The notes below the pieces were generated by a model, which was not told the origin of the DNA, did not search any database, and saw only the letters and a list, made by a program, of their open reading frames with translations. The translations under genes and the position numbers were made by a program. A stretch of DNA of 64,000 bases, from positions 39,488,501 to 39,552,500 of the forward strand of contig CM075652.1 in the NCBI GenBank assembly GCA_037953625.1, in the 5' to 3' direction. This document shows positions 11,925 through 23,923 of the stretch, piece by piece. Positions within the stretch are counted from its first letter, which is position 1; every line of letters begins with the position of its first letter. This stretch comes from Crotalaria pallida (taxonomy: Eukaryota > Streptophyta > Magnoliopsida > Fabales > Fabaceae).

Positions 11925-14900
11925 TGTAACACCTAGAATAATTACCCATTATATTAAAATAGTGACTTGAAAATTTCTTTTTAAGACGTTTGATTAGTTT
12001 CGTTTTAATAGGAAAACGTGTACTCATAATTTGCTTATGAAAATTCTCCGTGAAATCGGACGGAGTTTCGTTTGTTTAAAGGACTTCCCAAAATATTTAC
12101 TTTAACCTGTAAAATTTATTCGAAGTAGATTTAAATACATCAGAGACCAGCAGGGCCCAACATATAGTTCATTCCACTTAGAACATTAGTTCAAAAGGGA
12201 GTACAAATAACGTTCCGAACTCTTAGTTTTCCGAAAAGACAAAGAAATTGAAATACAACAAATTCCCAAAATAACCCATGACCGGTAGATGGTCGCTAAA
12301 TACTATATACATTCCACGTGGTGGAATGTACTCCTGCTCGGCCAGACTTGTGTATGCTCCTTCGGTACCTGTAGAAATATAGCAAGAAGGGTAGCATTAC
12401 ACGGTACTAAGGAAAATAGCTTCTAAGAAGCATAGCTGAAAAACTAGGCCCTATCACATAAAAAATTATCTATTAATCTAACATTCTTTTTCAGATAATC
12501 ACATACAAGTTCATCTTTGATAACTTAAGCCTTATGTCCATACTACCTTCCTAGCAATTCTACTTTCAACCTTAAATTACTTTTCAATTCCGGTTACATT
12601 AACATTTCCATATTCCAAATTCCAAACTCATAAAATGACCAACTCACATACATATATCATTATTTTCATAAACCTTTTTATTCTCTTCTCTTTCATTCAA
12701 TGCACAATTCTCAATCATTCTGTCCCTGGTCACGACCTACTGCGTCTGCACTCCTGTGCACTCACGTCTTACTGCGCCCGGGTATAATTCATATTCATTC
12801 TCCCCTGGTCACGACCTACTGCGTCTGCACTCCTGTGCACTCACGTCTTACTGCGCCCGGGTATAATTCATAACAATTCTCCCCTGGTCGCGACCTACTG
12901 CGTCTGCACTCCTGTGCACTCACGTCTTACTGCGCCCGGGTATATTTCACATTCCCCTAGTCACGACCTACTGCGTCTGCACTCCTGTGCACTCACGTCT
13001 TACTGCGCCCGGGTATATTTCACATTCACCTGGTCACGACCTACTGCGTCTGCACTCCTGTGCACTCACGTCTTACTGCGCCCGGGTATATTTCACATTC
13101 ATTCTCCCCTGGTCACGACCTACTGCGTCTGCACTCCTGTGCACTCACGTCTTACTGCGCCCGGGTATATTTCACATTCCCCTGGTCATGACCTACTGCG
13201 TCTGCATTCCTGTGCACTCACGTCTTACTGCGCCCGGGTATAATTCATATCAATTCATTCTTGGATCATAACAACATCACATATTCACATATAATTGTTA
13301 GTATCACATTTACTCTTGACAAATTAAATCAAGAACAACATCCACAAGTTTCTAATCACTCAATCACCATCCTCTATCTTATCATTTAATTAGTAACAAC
13401 AACCCTTCCTTTTTTTTTCCAAGCCATTTATCCTTAATTCATTCCTTGATTACTCGCACATAATTTTCCATTAAATTCGAATTTCTCTTTTATTACTTAG
13501 CCCGTCCTAAATGATTTGCCTACGTTAACACTTAATCCATTCTTTGCTTTACGAGTCATCCAAAACAAGCACGGTATGATAATACATCAATAAAAAGTTA
13601 CAATCAACGGATAATAAACAAAACAGTCGACATACTCAGGTATGTCTCAGAATACTATAAAATTTAGTCCACTCCCTAGGGTTCTTCACTTCCTACTTTA
13701 ATATTAACAAAAGAGAATTTAACAGAAACCATTTGATTAATATAAATTAACCATTAACATACTAATCACCCCTAAGGCTCGTTTCATGCACTTTAAACAT
13801 CCTAAGGTTTATTCTCTTAATTAATTATCTACCCCTAGTCATCATTACAACAACCTAGAATCTATATCCTTAGGAAAGGTAACGCAAAGCCCTCTTACCT
13901 TCCAACTGGGTGGTGTTGCATCTCAAGCATTAATCCTAAGTCTTGGCTCCTTGGTACTTGGGTTCCCCATCCTTAGCTTCTTGAATCCCTAGACCCTACC
14001 AAAAATCCATGCCCATAATGAGTGAGCTCCTATGATGAGAAATCTTAGACCTTGCTTGATCTTAGGTGGGGATAATGATAATGGTATTGGATGCTTGGTT
14101 CTTGGTACTTTGTTGATGATTAAGAGGTGGCCTTCTTGGTGGAGGAAATGGGGTTCACGAATTTGGGGGAAGGAGAGGAGGATTTTTGTTGGTTTGATCT
14201 TTGCTTGGTTCATGGTGGAAATGATGAAAGTGATGATGTTATAGCTTGATTTTGGGTGTTTAAAGGATGGATGATGCCCTTGGTTGATGTGGTGGCTTGA
14301 TTTTGGATGCTTGGTGGTTGGTGGTGATTTGTGTTCATGGTGCATGAGGGAGGATGGGAAGAAGATGATGGAGGAAGGGATGATGTTGATGATGGAGTAT
14401 GAAGGAATATGGTGCCCATGAAGTCTTATTTTCGGCCTTGGAAGCTGCCACCAAATCGTGTGGCCATCAACCAAAACTTTGGCCCCAAGTTTTGATCCAA
14501 CGCATCAGATCTGGTGCTGCTGATCGCGCTCGCTTGAGCGAGTTCTGGCACCAGCTGGTGCTGCTGGTGCTCGACGTGGGAGGCTGGTGCGGTTAGGTGG
14601 GGGTTTGGCGCGCCAAAACGCGAGATCTGGTGCGGCTGGTGCGTTTTCCCGCGCGCTTGGGCGAATTGGGGCCTCGCCTGGGCGAGTTTTTCACTGGCTG
14701 GTGAACCAATGAATAGTGCATCCGCCTGGGCGCATGGCTGGTGCGCCTGGGCGTGACACAGGGTTTTCAATCTTCGATTCGCCATAACTTTTTCGTTAAC
14801 CGTCGGATCGGGTCCAAATTTTTAGACAAGCTTCTTAACCCCTTAAACTTCATATCCAACGGTGGAATTTATTTTCTTAGCATCCTATAATAAATTTCTA

Positions 14901-15128
14901 ATTTTCTCTTTTCGGTCGATTTCCAACATCTAAAACGCCGATTTAACCCCCGATTTCGCCTATGTAATTTTGTTCGAAGCCACTATTGCCTCCTACACAA
15001 CCCCTAGAACTCATAATTACTAGTCGCCTTGCTTACAAAATTCATTAAGCAATTAATCCATTCCGTTCCCTACATTAATAATCTATTAAATCACTAATTA
15101 GGCTTGGATTAAAATTAGGGATGTTACA
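11925..15128 (-). mobile_element. 5' LTR of the LARD
   Basis: 3204 bp, TGTAACATCC at 15128 to GGTGTTACA at 11925 on the minus strand. Predicted intron donor GT at 13898-13897 and acceptor AG at 12370-12369; U5 hairpin at 12308-12330. It shares the palindrome region (14500-14760) with the other LTR, but short segments there differ (an extra gcgcatggctggtgcgcc segment here and a missing one near 14538), showing that the GC-rich cassette is unstable. Confidence 0.9.
12724..13241. repeat. 73-bp tandem repeat array, 7 units (LARD 5' LTR)
   Basis: Same unit as at 6445-7036, seven copies beginning near 12724, 12805, 12883, 12955, 13029, 13108 and 13183. Spacing alternates between about 73 and 80 because of a short attctcc or attcat insert in some units. 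Confidence 0.9.
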
Positions 15129-15133
15129 AATGT

Positions 15134-15838
15134 CGCGACTCGGGCAAGTGAACCTCTTACTTCTTATTCCTATTTGGTCATATTCAATTCTAAAGCAGCA
15201 ATTTGATCACCATCAAATGTTTTCTCACTCCAATCGATTAAGGATTGTGAACTCACGCTCTTCTCCATGTTCCTCATCCTTGAATATCAATCGCTCCTAG
15301 AGTTCCAATCTTGTCTATTCATTTCAATTCCTTTTTGATTAAGAAAGTTAGAACCATAAGTTGTTGTATTCAATAAAAATCTTCGAAATGCATGATCTTA
15401 GGCTACTTTCCTTTTAAGGCAAAAGCACGAACCCTTCCGGTATTCCAAAGATTGCATTTCCTTCCGTAGTTAGATCATTGCACTCTTCACTGGAGGTTGT
15501 CCTAAAGGCAGTCAAAAACTGATGCAAATTCCCTACTTCCTGGCATTGATATAACCAAGTATGTCAATGCCAAGTGGGGGATAACGTAGTCACCCAACTA
15601 AGATCTGGACGGAGTAACAAACGGAAACGAGAAGGAAAGCCGGGCGAGAACAAGAAGTAGAATGTTCTAACATAAGCTCGGAAGTGCCAAGGAGTATGGA
15701 CTTAAGAGTATCCTAGGTGGGAGAACGAAACAGAAGAGAATTAAAACCCGTATTTAGAAGCTTTAACAATGGGATGGTTCTCCAATTACAGAATTGAACG
15801 GAATTTCGGGGACGAAATTTTAACAACTGGGGGAGAAT
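15134..15838 (+). mobile_element. 3' internal end of the older plus-strand non-coding element, with hairpin and PPT
   Basis: Continues 4978-5643 across the LARD. It ends with the palindrome GAATTTCGGGGACGAAATTT (15801-15820), then 18 nt including the PPT ctgggggagaat, then the LTR start at 15839. The last 80 nt resemble the equivalent part of the LARD (gggatggttctcc, gaattgaacggaatttc), so the two are related families. No coding motif. Confidence 0.7.
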
Positions 15839-17265
15839 TGTAACATCCCGAATTTTAATTCCCAGAATAATTAGAATAATGATAGGGTTAGAAGAATGAT
15901 AATCATGCTAAATAAGAGTTTAGGTGATGAATTGGGATCCCGGAGAGTGCCATGAAGGAGCTAGGAAGCATTGGCATCGGAAAGGAGGTTGAAAGATGAA
16001 CAAAAGAGCGTTAGAAGCGATGTTTTAGGTGTTATAAACACCCTATATTAGGAAATTCAAAATAAAATATTTACAACTCTAAACACAAATTCCACCATTG
16101 TATGTGAAGATTAGTATGTAGGGAAGCTTTTTTCAAATTTGAGCAAGATCTGACGAGTAACGAAGGAGATATCGCACTTTGAAGTGCAGGGGAATGAAGA
16201 ACTAAGATGCTTAATCGATTAACCAAGCGATTAATCGATTAAGACCCGATAGCTTGTAAAAATAAAATACACTAGTTAAGCGTTAACCATCTGGTTAATC
16301 GATTAACACGCATCAAAATGGAAAAAAAATAAAAGGGAATCAAGCCCCCATTTCATCCCAAACTTGATTTTCTTCCCTTCTTCCTCCAAGAAAATTCATT
16401 CCATGACCCTTAGACCTTAGGATCCCAAGTTTTTGTGTCCAATAATCATCATCCCCATCATCATTACCTTCATTCCCACCATTAGCATACAAGTTTTCTC
16501 TCTTTGGCACTCTCCCTCTCTCCATGGTTTAGGGCAAGAGCACCGTCATCCTTCTTGATTCCTTCCACTCAAGCAAGTCTAGGTAAGTTGAGCAAGTATC
16601 CTTCCTTCATTTCCTTTCCCACACAAATTTGGCATCATCATCTCTAATCTTGTCTTCTCTTTGCTTGTATGGAGGTTATGGCTTATTATCTCTCTTGATT
16701 CTCTCTCTCTCTCTTTCTAGATAAGTGGTAGAATCATCAACCCCATATTGTTGTGGCTTCTCAACATTCTCCGGCTCATCTATCAACTACTCTTCTTCAT
16801 CACCACACTCGGATTATACGGTGCCGATTTCTAAAGCTAGGATTTGGTATTTTCTCTCTCTCTATGCGGTTGGGGTAAGAGGGGGTGTTACCTTAGCTTA
16901 GAGGATGCATATCTAGGTAGTTTGTAATTATGATTAAGAATGTGTGATTTTTTGTTAATGAACCTTAGGGTAACCGGTAATAATCAAGAATAATTACTTA
17001 AGGAAATGAAAGAAAACCTTCACTTGACATTTATGTTTTACATGCGTTATGTGTTGATTTGAATTTAATGTTTGATATTTTCCTTGGAAGTTGGTGTAGG
17101 TGGTCGAGTGCATTAGTTGTGGTTATTTAGGTGGGCTTAGGAGAGAGAGTAGAATGATTTAGGAAACGATAATAGGGTGGTATCTGAAATAGGAAGATTG
17201 TGGTTGAATGATTGAGTTAGAGAAATGAAAGAGAAAGTGATAAGATATTTAGGGATTTAGGTATG

Positions 17266-19022
17266 AGAATGCCAGGCCATGTAAGTACGCCCCACTGGGT
17301 GCATTGGTTGCGTAAGCCACACGATTTAATGGCATGTGCAGAGATAAGACGCCTAATTTATGGAGTTGCGCGCAATGGTGGGTTCACAGTACTCTGATTG
17401 GACATGCGGAGGCGGTCTATGGATGTCAGGCCAAGTAAGTACGCCCCTTGTTGGGTCACCGGCAAATATACCGGATCGACAAGTAATATAGTCAGTAAGA
17501 CCAGATATCGTTCCCACGAGGATTGCAAATTGTTTCTAATTTCTTTCACCTAATTGCGATTACTATGTATAACTTGTATTGGTTTTGAGTTTAGAGAAAG
17601 GAATGTAGAAGTAAAAGAATGAAACAATTCAGAAAACAAAAAGTAATTAGAAGCAAATATGGAAAAGGTTAGGAATGTGGTTTCATTGTAGGATCTGGTT
17701 ATTAATCATGAAAATTTGTTTTCCAATAAATCAACAACTCCATAAACAATAAAAGCTAGATCTCTCATGCCTTTTACGTTTCTTACTAAACTACCCCTTA
17801 ATCCCTCAAGTGAGTTTTAGTTTATAAAAGTTACATAATTACCCAAAAGTAATCCTACGATTGAATAATTATACTGTTTGGTTGAAAGGCCTAATTTAAA
17901 TCCTAATTTTCCAATTAAGTTCAGATTACCAAAGCAAAACATAAAGTGATCAATTCTATGAATTGTAATTAAAACGCAGCCAAACAATTGATTTAAAAGG
18001 AAAAACATTAATTCATAAATAAACAGCCAAATTAAGATCCATACAAATCCACCCTATTCCTAACAAGAGGTTCAGTTATACATATTGGAAGAAGAAGATA
18101 AAGGAATGGGAAAAACAAATCATCATAGACAACAATTAATTTACCCCCAAGAGATCTTCAATCTTCAAGTGAATTCCTCCAACAATGATGATCTTCAATC
18201 CTTGTGCCTTGCCTCCTTGCTCTCAATTGCAGAACCAGCCTCTCTTCTCTCATCCTAATTCTATTCTAATCTCTAATTTGGCTCTGAAAAGTCTACAAAA
18301 CCTAAAGGAAAAACCTATATTTAAAGTCTAAAACTAATCCCAATTGATTGGAAGCAAAACTGATCAGAAATTGATCCAATTGGGCTTTCCAGAAGTTCGC
18401 GCGCCTGGGCGCCCAAAGCCACACGCCTGAGTGTATAGGTCTGATTCTGTGTTGCTGACTGGGTGAGCGCGCCTGGGCGTGGGGATCTCCACGCCTGGGC
18501 GTGCCAGCCCTGCTCCGACTCTGTTTCTCTCCGTTCTTGCACCATTTTCAAGATCCTTACATCCTCTTTTCAGCTCCATAATTATTTTCCTCAATTAAGC
18601 TCCGAAAGTACCTGAAACATACACAAAACGGATCAAAACGTTCAAAGGATTCTAATTTACCAAACTTCCTAGAAACTATACAAAAAGTCCTAAATTTGCA
18701 AGAGAAACAAGTCAAATCCATAGTAAAAGGGAGTATAATTCATGCTCAAAACATCATATATTGGACCCAAATCACCCCGCTGGGTGCATTGGTTGTGTAA
18801 GCCACACGATTTAATGGTGTGTGCAGCGGTAAGACGCCCAATTCATGGAGTTGGGCACAGTGGTGAGTCTGTAGTACCCTAGTTATAGTTTTGCGAATGC
18901 CAGGCCAAGTAAGTACGCCCGCCTGGGTGCATTGGTTGTGTAAACCACACGATTTAATGGCGTGTGCAGCGGTAAGACGCCCGATTCATGGAGTCCTACG
19001 CAATGGTGGGTTTGCAAAGCCG
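17266..19022 (+). repeat. Three degenerate LTR tandem repeats split by a solo LTR
   Basis: Units share aagtacgccc, tgggtgcattggttg, cacacgatttaatgg, gtgcag and taagacgcc. Unit 1 begins near 17277, unit 2 is split by the insert at 17449-18774, and unit 3 begins near 18910. The array lies inside the predicted LTR intron, as in the LARD and Tekay(+) LTRs. Confidence 0.75.
17449..18774 (-). mobile_element. Solo LTR of an Athila/Tat-related family
   Basis: On the minus strand it starts TGATTTGGGTCC (18774) and ends GACCCAACA (17449); 1326 bp with CCCC-containing flanks (CCCCT/CCCCG, a decayed 5-bp TSD). U3 has cgcgcctgggcg palindromes at 18400-18505 and a TATA-like tttaaatatagg near 18320. U5 has the aagtaatata...gttcccacgagg signature shared with 32717-34000 and 47643-51436. 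No internal sequence is present, so it is an LTR-LTR recombination product. Confidence 0.8.
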
Positions 19023-19889
19023 TCAAAAGGAAAGGTATTAGGATGTCAAAAGAGAACGAGAGTAAGGATCTTACCAGACAGAGGTTGAATGAGATTTGAG
19101 TGAGAATAGCTGAATGAAAATGAGTTAAATAGGAATAGGAAATAGGGGATAGAAGGACCAAGTTTAGAATTATAAAACGGGATATAAAATGATAAGTGCT
19201 TGTGAATGAAATGAATTGGATTGAAAATTGTCTTGTACCTATGTGATTATTTGTTGATTTGTGTATGACTTAGTTGTTATTATGCCTACTTAGATTCCAT
19301 TCGCTAAGTTCTGTGTAATGCTCACCTCTTAACTGTTTTTACACAGGTACAGAGATTGAGCGGACAGATATTGTGGCCGAGCAGGTGTACACTCCCTGGA
19401 AGGGAGTGTGAGTGTCAGATGTAGGACTGATGTTGGGTCTTGGGCCGGGTTTTGAGTCTTTTGTGATGATGCTCTTTATTTGGAACTTGTATGTACATAT
19501 TTTGATGTAGATATTCAGCAAGGCCAGCCTAGGACATGTCAATTTTGGGTTTTGGGTATTTTGGGAAATAGTTATTATTTCCATAGACTTGTTTACATTT
19601 TCTGTTGATATTTAGCCATGATGTATGATCTGATGTGATATCATGTGGTATGACATGTCTGGATATGATGTGATACGTTAGGATATGAACTCTGGCTGTC
19701 TGGTGTTATTTGAAAAGCTATTTACAGGTTAAACAGGGAAAAAGTAATTTTTGGAAAGTCCATAAAACGGAGTAAACTCCGCCGACTTTTCCGAAGATTT
19801 TTATAATAAGTTTTTGTTTTAAAAAGAAATTTATAAGTTGTTAATTTTGTTTAAGGGTCTAATTAGAGTTTAAAAGTTAGGATGTCACA

Positions 19890-21504
19890 CACCACATGTG
19901 AAGGATCATGGATGTATTTCCTTAGTTGCGAAACATGGAACACATCATGGAGCTTGGACAAGTGTGGAGGTATGCAACTGGTCCGAACTTTTCCAAGATC
20001 TGGTATGGTCCAATGAACCTAGGAGTCAGTTTCTTGGATTTGATTTCTTGGCCAATTCTAGTCATAGGAGTTACCCTTAAGAATACATGATCACCAGCAT
20101 CGAACTCCAAAGGTTTCCTACGTTTATCGGCATAGCTCTTCTGCCGATCTTGGGCCGCTTTCATTCTGTCCCTGATCATCTGGATCTTTTCTATTGTTTC
20201 TTGTATGATATCAGGGCCGATTAACAGGTTCTCTCCTATTTGAAACCAGAACAGGGGTGTTCGGCATTTCTGACCATAGAGCGCCTCAAAAGGAGCCATT
20301 CCAACGCTAGAGTGGAATCTGTTATTGTATGTAAACTCTACCAAAGGCAGGAGTGTTTCCAACTTCCGGATTGTTCGAGCACACAAGTCCGCAACAAATC
20401 TTCCAGGGACTAAATGGTGCGTTCGGTTTGGCCATCGCTTTGGGGATGGCAGGCAGTACTGAACTTTAACTTCGTACCCAGTGCCTGCTGCAAACTTTGC
20501 CAAAATCGGGATAGGAACCAAGGATCATGGTCGGACACAATATTGGTTGGTACTCCATGTAACCTGACTATATCCCTTATGTACATATGTGTTAATTTCT
20601 CCAAGCTATACTTCATGTTGATCAGAATGAAAATCTATCAACAACAACCCAAATGGCTTCACATCCCGAACTAGTTCTCGGCAAACCAGAGATGAAGTCC
20701 ATTGCTATACTGTCCCACTTCCATTCAGGGATCTCCAAGGGTCTAAGCAACCCGTTGGGCTTCTGGTGTTCAATCTTAGCCTTTTGACTAATCAAACACC
20801 GAGATACGTAGTCGGCTACATCTTTATTTAGTCCTGACCACCAAAACAATCGCTTCAAGTCCTGATACATCTTGGTGGCACCGGGATGGAGACTCAATCT
20901 GGTTTTGTGAGCTTCCTCTAATACTATTCTCTGAACTTCAAAATCCATAGGAATGCACACTCGACCTCTAAATCGGATAATGTTGTCGGAACCTTTTCTG
21001 AAGTCAGGCTCCTCTTCCTCGGAAACTCGGTCTAGCTGTTTCTGCAGCTCTTCGTCGTCGGCTTGCTCTCCTTCACAAGATCGGCGAACTCATTAGTGAC
21101 TTGTAACATTTCCAAGACCATGCTTTCTCTTTCACTCGCATGTCCAGGTTGAGATTACTAAATTCCTGCATCAGTTGCATTTCCCGAACCATCATATTGC
21201 TCATGTGCAAAGTCTTCTGACTTAGAGCGTCGACCACAACATTGGCTTTACCGGGATGGTAGTTCAGGCTGAAATCATAGTCTTTAGGAATTCCACCCAC
21301 CTACGCTGCCTCATATTTTACTCCTTCTGATCAAAGAGGTAGTGGAGACTCTTGTGATCACTGAAGACTTCAGACTTTGTGCCATATAGGTAGTGTCTCC
21401 AGATTTTAAGAGCTAACACAACGACTGCCAATTCGAGATCATGAGTGGGGTAATTCTGCTCATGTTGCCGAAGTTGTCTAGAAGCATAGGCCACAACCTT
21501 CCCC
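19890..21504 (-). pseudogene. Tekay(-) pol, 3' part: RNase H end, integrase, partial C-terminal domain
   Basis: In minus order: RNase H/linker (LGKANVV-like LNYHPGKANVVVDALSQK), integrase zinc region (EEAHKTRLSLHPGATKMY, later CLISQKAK), core (MDFISGLPR, IVSDHDPWF, SDGQTERTI), then YNNRFHSSVGMAPFEALYG and FVGPYQILEK-type sequence. Lesions include several frame changes (near 20960, 20615, 20410 and 21073) and Cys to Ser in the last zinc ligand (CLIS for CLTC). It stops within HVSQLRKYIHDPSHV at the junction with the LTR ending at 19889. Non-functional. Confidence 0.9.
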
Positions 21505-21509
21505 TGTTG

Positions 21510-23919
21510 TGTAACATCCCGAAATTTAATATTTCATATAATAAAATTATATATAAATTAATTTAAGAATAGGATTAAGTCATAGAAGTTGTATAGTGTC
21601 GTGAGGGAAACAGGAAGCGTGAGCCGACCAGATAAGTAAATGATGGACCTCGGACCGATCCCAGCCGAACAAAATAAGTAGCGAGCGAGAAGTCTAAGGA
21701 TATGGCCGAACTGGATAAGCCAACCACAACAAAACCTCGCGGTGTTGACCGAGAAGAGACTCGGACTGCTACTGCTTCTCCGTGTAAAGCCAAAGTCTCC
21801 TTGCTTCTCCGTGACAGCTCACACTGAGTTGCTAATTCCTTGGTTTTCACGCCTTCCATACAGATGTCCAATCCATCACTTTATGTCTTTGTCAAGTCAC
21901 TATTGGTGGCTTCCCTTAGAAGCCAATAAACCCTGTCCACATATTCTAAGCTTCTAAAAGAAGCCTCCAATGAGAGCCACACAAATAATTCCCATAAAAG
22001 AATAAAAGAAAACCCACAAACAACACAACAACACTTTCTATTCCCTTTCTCCTTCATCTCTCTCATTTTCTCTGAAACTCCAACAACCCAAAATCCAACA
22101 TACACTCTCCTCACTCACGCATATCTCTCTCTCACTTCTCCTCCACCAAGACTCACCAACTAGAAACCCTTCTTCTTTCTGTTCCTCCCCCGTGTCGGAC
22201 GTTCCTGGAGCATTCGGTGTTTGGGTGTGCAGCTAGGAGGAAAGGGTTCAAGGGGTTCTAAGCTCACGAGGTCAAACATCAAGGAAACTACACTCAAGCT
22301 CTCAAACTCTTATCTCTCACGGATTGAGGTAAGGAGTGAGTGTTACCTTTGCTTAGGTTTGGGTTGCTAGTGTGTTCATAACGGGTGGTAAGAGTGGGTG
22401 TTAGATTAGGGAAGAGACATAGGGTAATATTAGGGAGAAAGGATAAAAGGGTAAGGAAAACTAATAAATGAACTAGGAATATGTATTCTTGAGATAAGAT
22501 GAAATATTTGTTTACCTGCTAAGTGCTTTTAATTATATTATGTTACTGTATCAATGTTTGTGAGTTGTGGTATTCATTGCTTATGTTACATATCTAAACC
22601 TGTCTGAGACCGAGCGCGAGAGGCCGAGAATGGATATGAGATATGTGGGTAGGTGTTAAAGGAAGAAAAATATAAAGAACTAAATAATGAGAGAAATGAG
22701 CGGAGAAGGGAATAATTAAGAGACTGAGCCGAGAGAAGCCGAGTAAAGAAATGGTTAAAAGGATAAAAGAGTAATTAAAGTGAAATGGTTGTGTGGTCGG
22801 GTCATAGAAGACGTGTACTGGGTACATGCATTGATCGCGTCAGACGCATACTGGGTATGCGCAGCTGTAAGACGGGTACTGGGTACTCGCAGTTATGACT
22901 CACACAAGGTTCCGAGCACGGAATCGGTGGGATGTGCTCCTGGTCATAGAAGACACGTACTGGGTGCGTGCATTGATCGCTTAAGACGCCGAGAGGCGCA
23001 GCTGTAAGACGGGTACTGGGTGCTCGCAGTTATTGACACTCCTTAACTCCATAGAAGAATCGGCGGTAGTGCTCCTGGTCATAGAAGACGCGTACTGGGT
23101 GCGTGCATTGATCGCGTCAGACGCATACTGGGTATGTGCAGCTGTAAGACGGGTACTGGGTACTCGCAGTTATGGACACTCCGGAATCCGACCCTAAATG
23201 GTGTAAGACATGCACTGGGTGTATGCAGCCGAGAAGAGTAAAAGATTGTAAAATGTGTAAAAGATGAATAATGAGTAATGAGACCGAGAGAGAAAATGGA
23301 ATACCGAGAAAGGAAAGTAATGGCCGAGTAACTAAGTGTAGGGACTGAGGAAAGAGTGCAAGGGGAATCAATCAGATAAGTAGAGGTAAAACTGGTTGGT
23401 AAAGAATATACTGGACAATAATATGGACCGAGCAAAATGAGGTTGTATGCATGTGATATGTATCTGTTTGATTATCTGATTAACATGCTAGTTGATTACT
23501 TGTGTTTGGCTTGGTAGTTCGATATGTCATGTTAGAAACTGCTTACTTAAGTTCTGTGTAATGCTCACCTCCTTACCATTTTTCAGGTACTGAGTCCGAG
23601 CAGACGCAGTCCCCGGCCGAGCAGGTTCACTCTCCCTTACGGGAAGAGTAAGTCATTGAGTCGGAGAATTAAGTTAGGCCTCGGCCAACTGGCCGAGCTA
23701 AAACACTGCTTATGTATTTTGTATTTTGGATAATTGATTCGATGTAAATAAGTTGTTTTGCTTTCATACCTTTTGTTTGAATTAAGTCTTCTGCTAAACT
23801 CTGATGACTCAATATTAATGAAAGGAAATATTATTTTGACCATTATCATAACTGTTTAAATAAGAAAATTTTGAGTCCTAATTTTTTGGTTAAGGGTAAA
23901 ATTCAAATAGGGTGTTACA
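21510..23919 (+). mobile_element. 5' LTR of Tekay(+)
   Basis: 2410 bp, TGTAACATCC...GGTGTTACA. Predicted intron donor gag|GTAAGG (GT at 22329) and acceptor tttttcAG (ends 23586). Three repeats of about 140 bp lie at 22799-23213, followed by the conserved tgtaatgctcacctcc box, ggccgagcag, and a hairpin at 23629-23649. The 3' LTR is 279 bp shorter, matching two missing repeat units. Confidence 0.93.
22799..23213 (+). repeat. About 140-bp LTR tandem repeat, 3 units
   Basis: Units begin at gtcatagaaga (near 22800, 22942 and 23079) and share gtgcattgatcgc, cagctgtaagacggg and tactgggt. Unit B lost part of its middle. The 3' LTR keeps one unit (29820-29950). The array lies within the predicted LTR intron. 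Confidence 0.85.
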
Positions 23920-23923
23920 TTTT

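Larger units (their letters stand above)
5644..15128 (-). mobile_element. Complete non-autonomous LARD-type retrotransposon, minus strand
   Basis: A 9485-bp element with two LTRs above 3.2 kb (5644-8911 and 11925-15128), a 5-bp duplication AATGT at 5639-5643 and 15129-15133, a PBS complementary to initiator tRNA-Met next to the right LTR, and a PPT next to the left LTR. Those signals set the minus orientation. The internal 3.0 kb encodes nothing recognisable. Long LTRs with a long non-coding interior fit the large retrotransposon derivative class. The PPT-hairpin and LTR tail resemble Tekay-type elements, so a Tekay autonomous partner is likely. The LTRs look nearly identical by eye, so insertion was recent. 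Confidence 0.92.
15839..19889 (+). mobile_element. 3' LTR of the older plus-strand element, interrupted by a solo LTR
   Basis: Starts TGTAACATCC right after the PPT and ends ...GGATGTCACA (19880-19889), abutting truncated Tekay(-) integrase/chromodomain sequence. Without the insert at 17449-18774 it is about 2.7 kb. It has ttaatcgattaa palindromes at 16205-16310, a predicted intron from GT 16875 to AG 19346, degenerate repeats of about 125-155 bp inside that intron, and a hairpin at 19389-19409 (ACACTCCCT-GGA-AGGGAGTGT). The 5' LTR is off-window. Confidence 0.75.

Noticed and set aside
13989..14474. 161-codon frame present in both LARD LTRs (also 7784-8269)
   Set aside because: The two copies are identical because the LTRs are duplicates. 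The protein is low-complexity His/Pro/Ser-rich with no domain; at most a leader uORF.
3358..19889. Pairing the LTR tail at 3358-3799 with the LTR at 15839-19889 as one element
   Set aside because: Their tails differ throughout (different hairpin stems and downstream sequence), and no PBS follows 3799.
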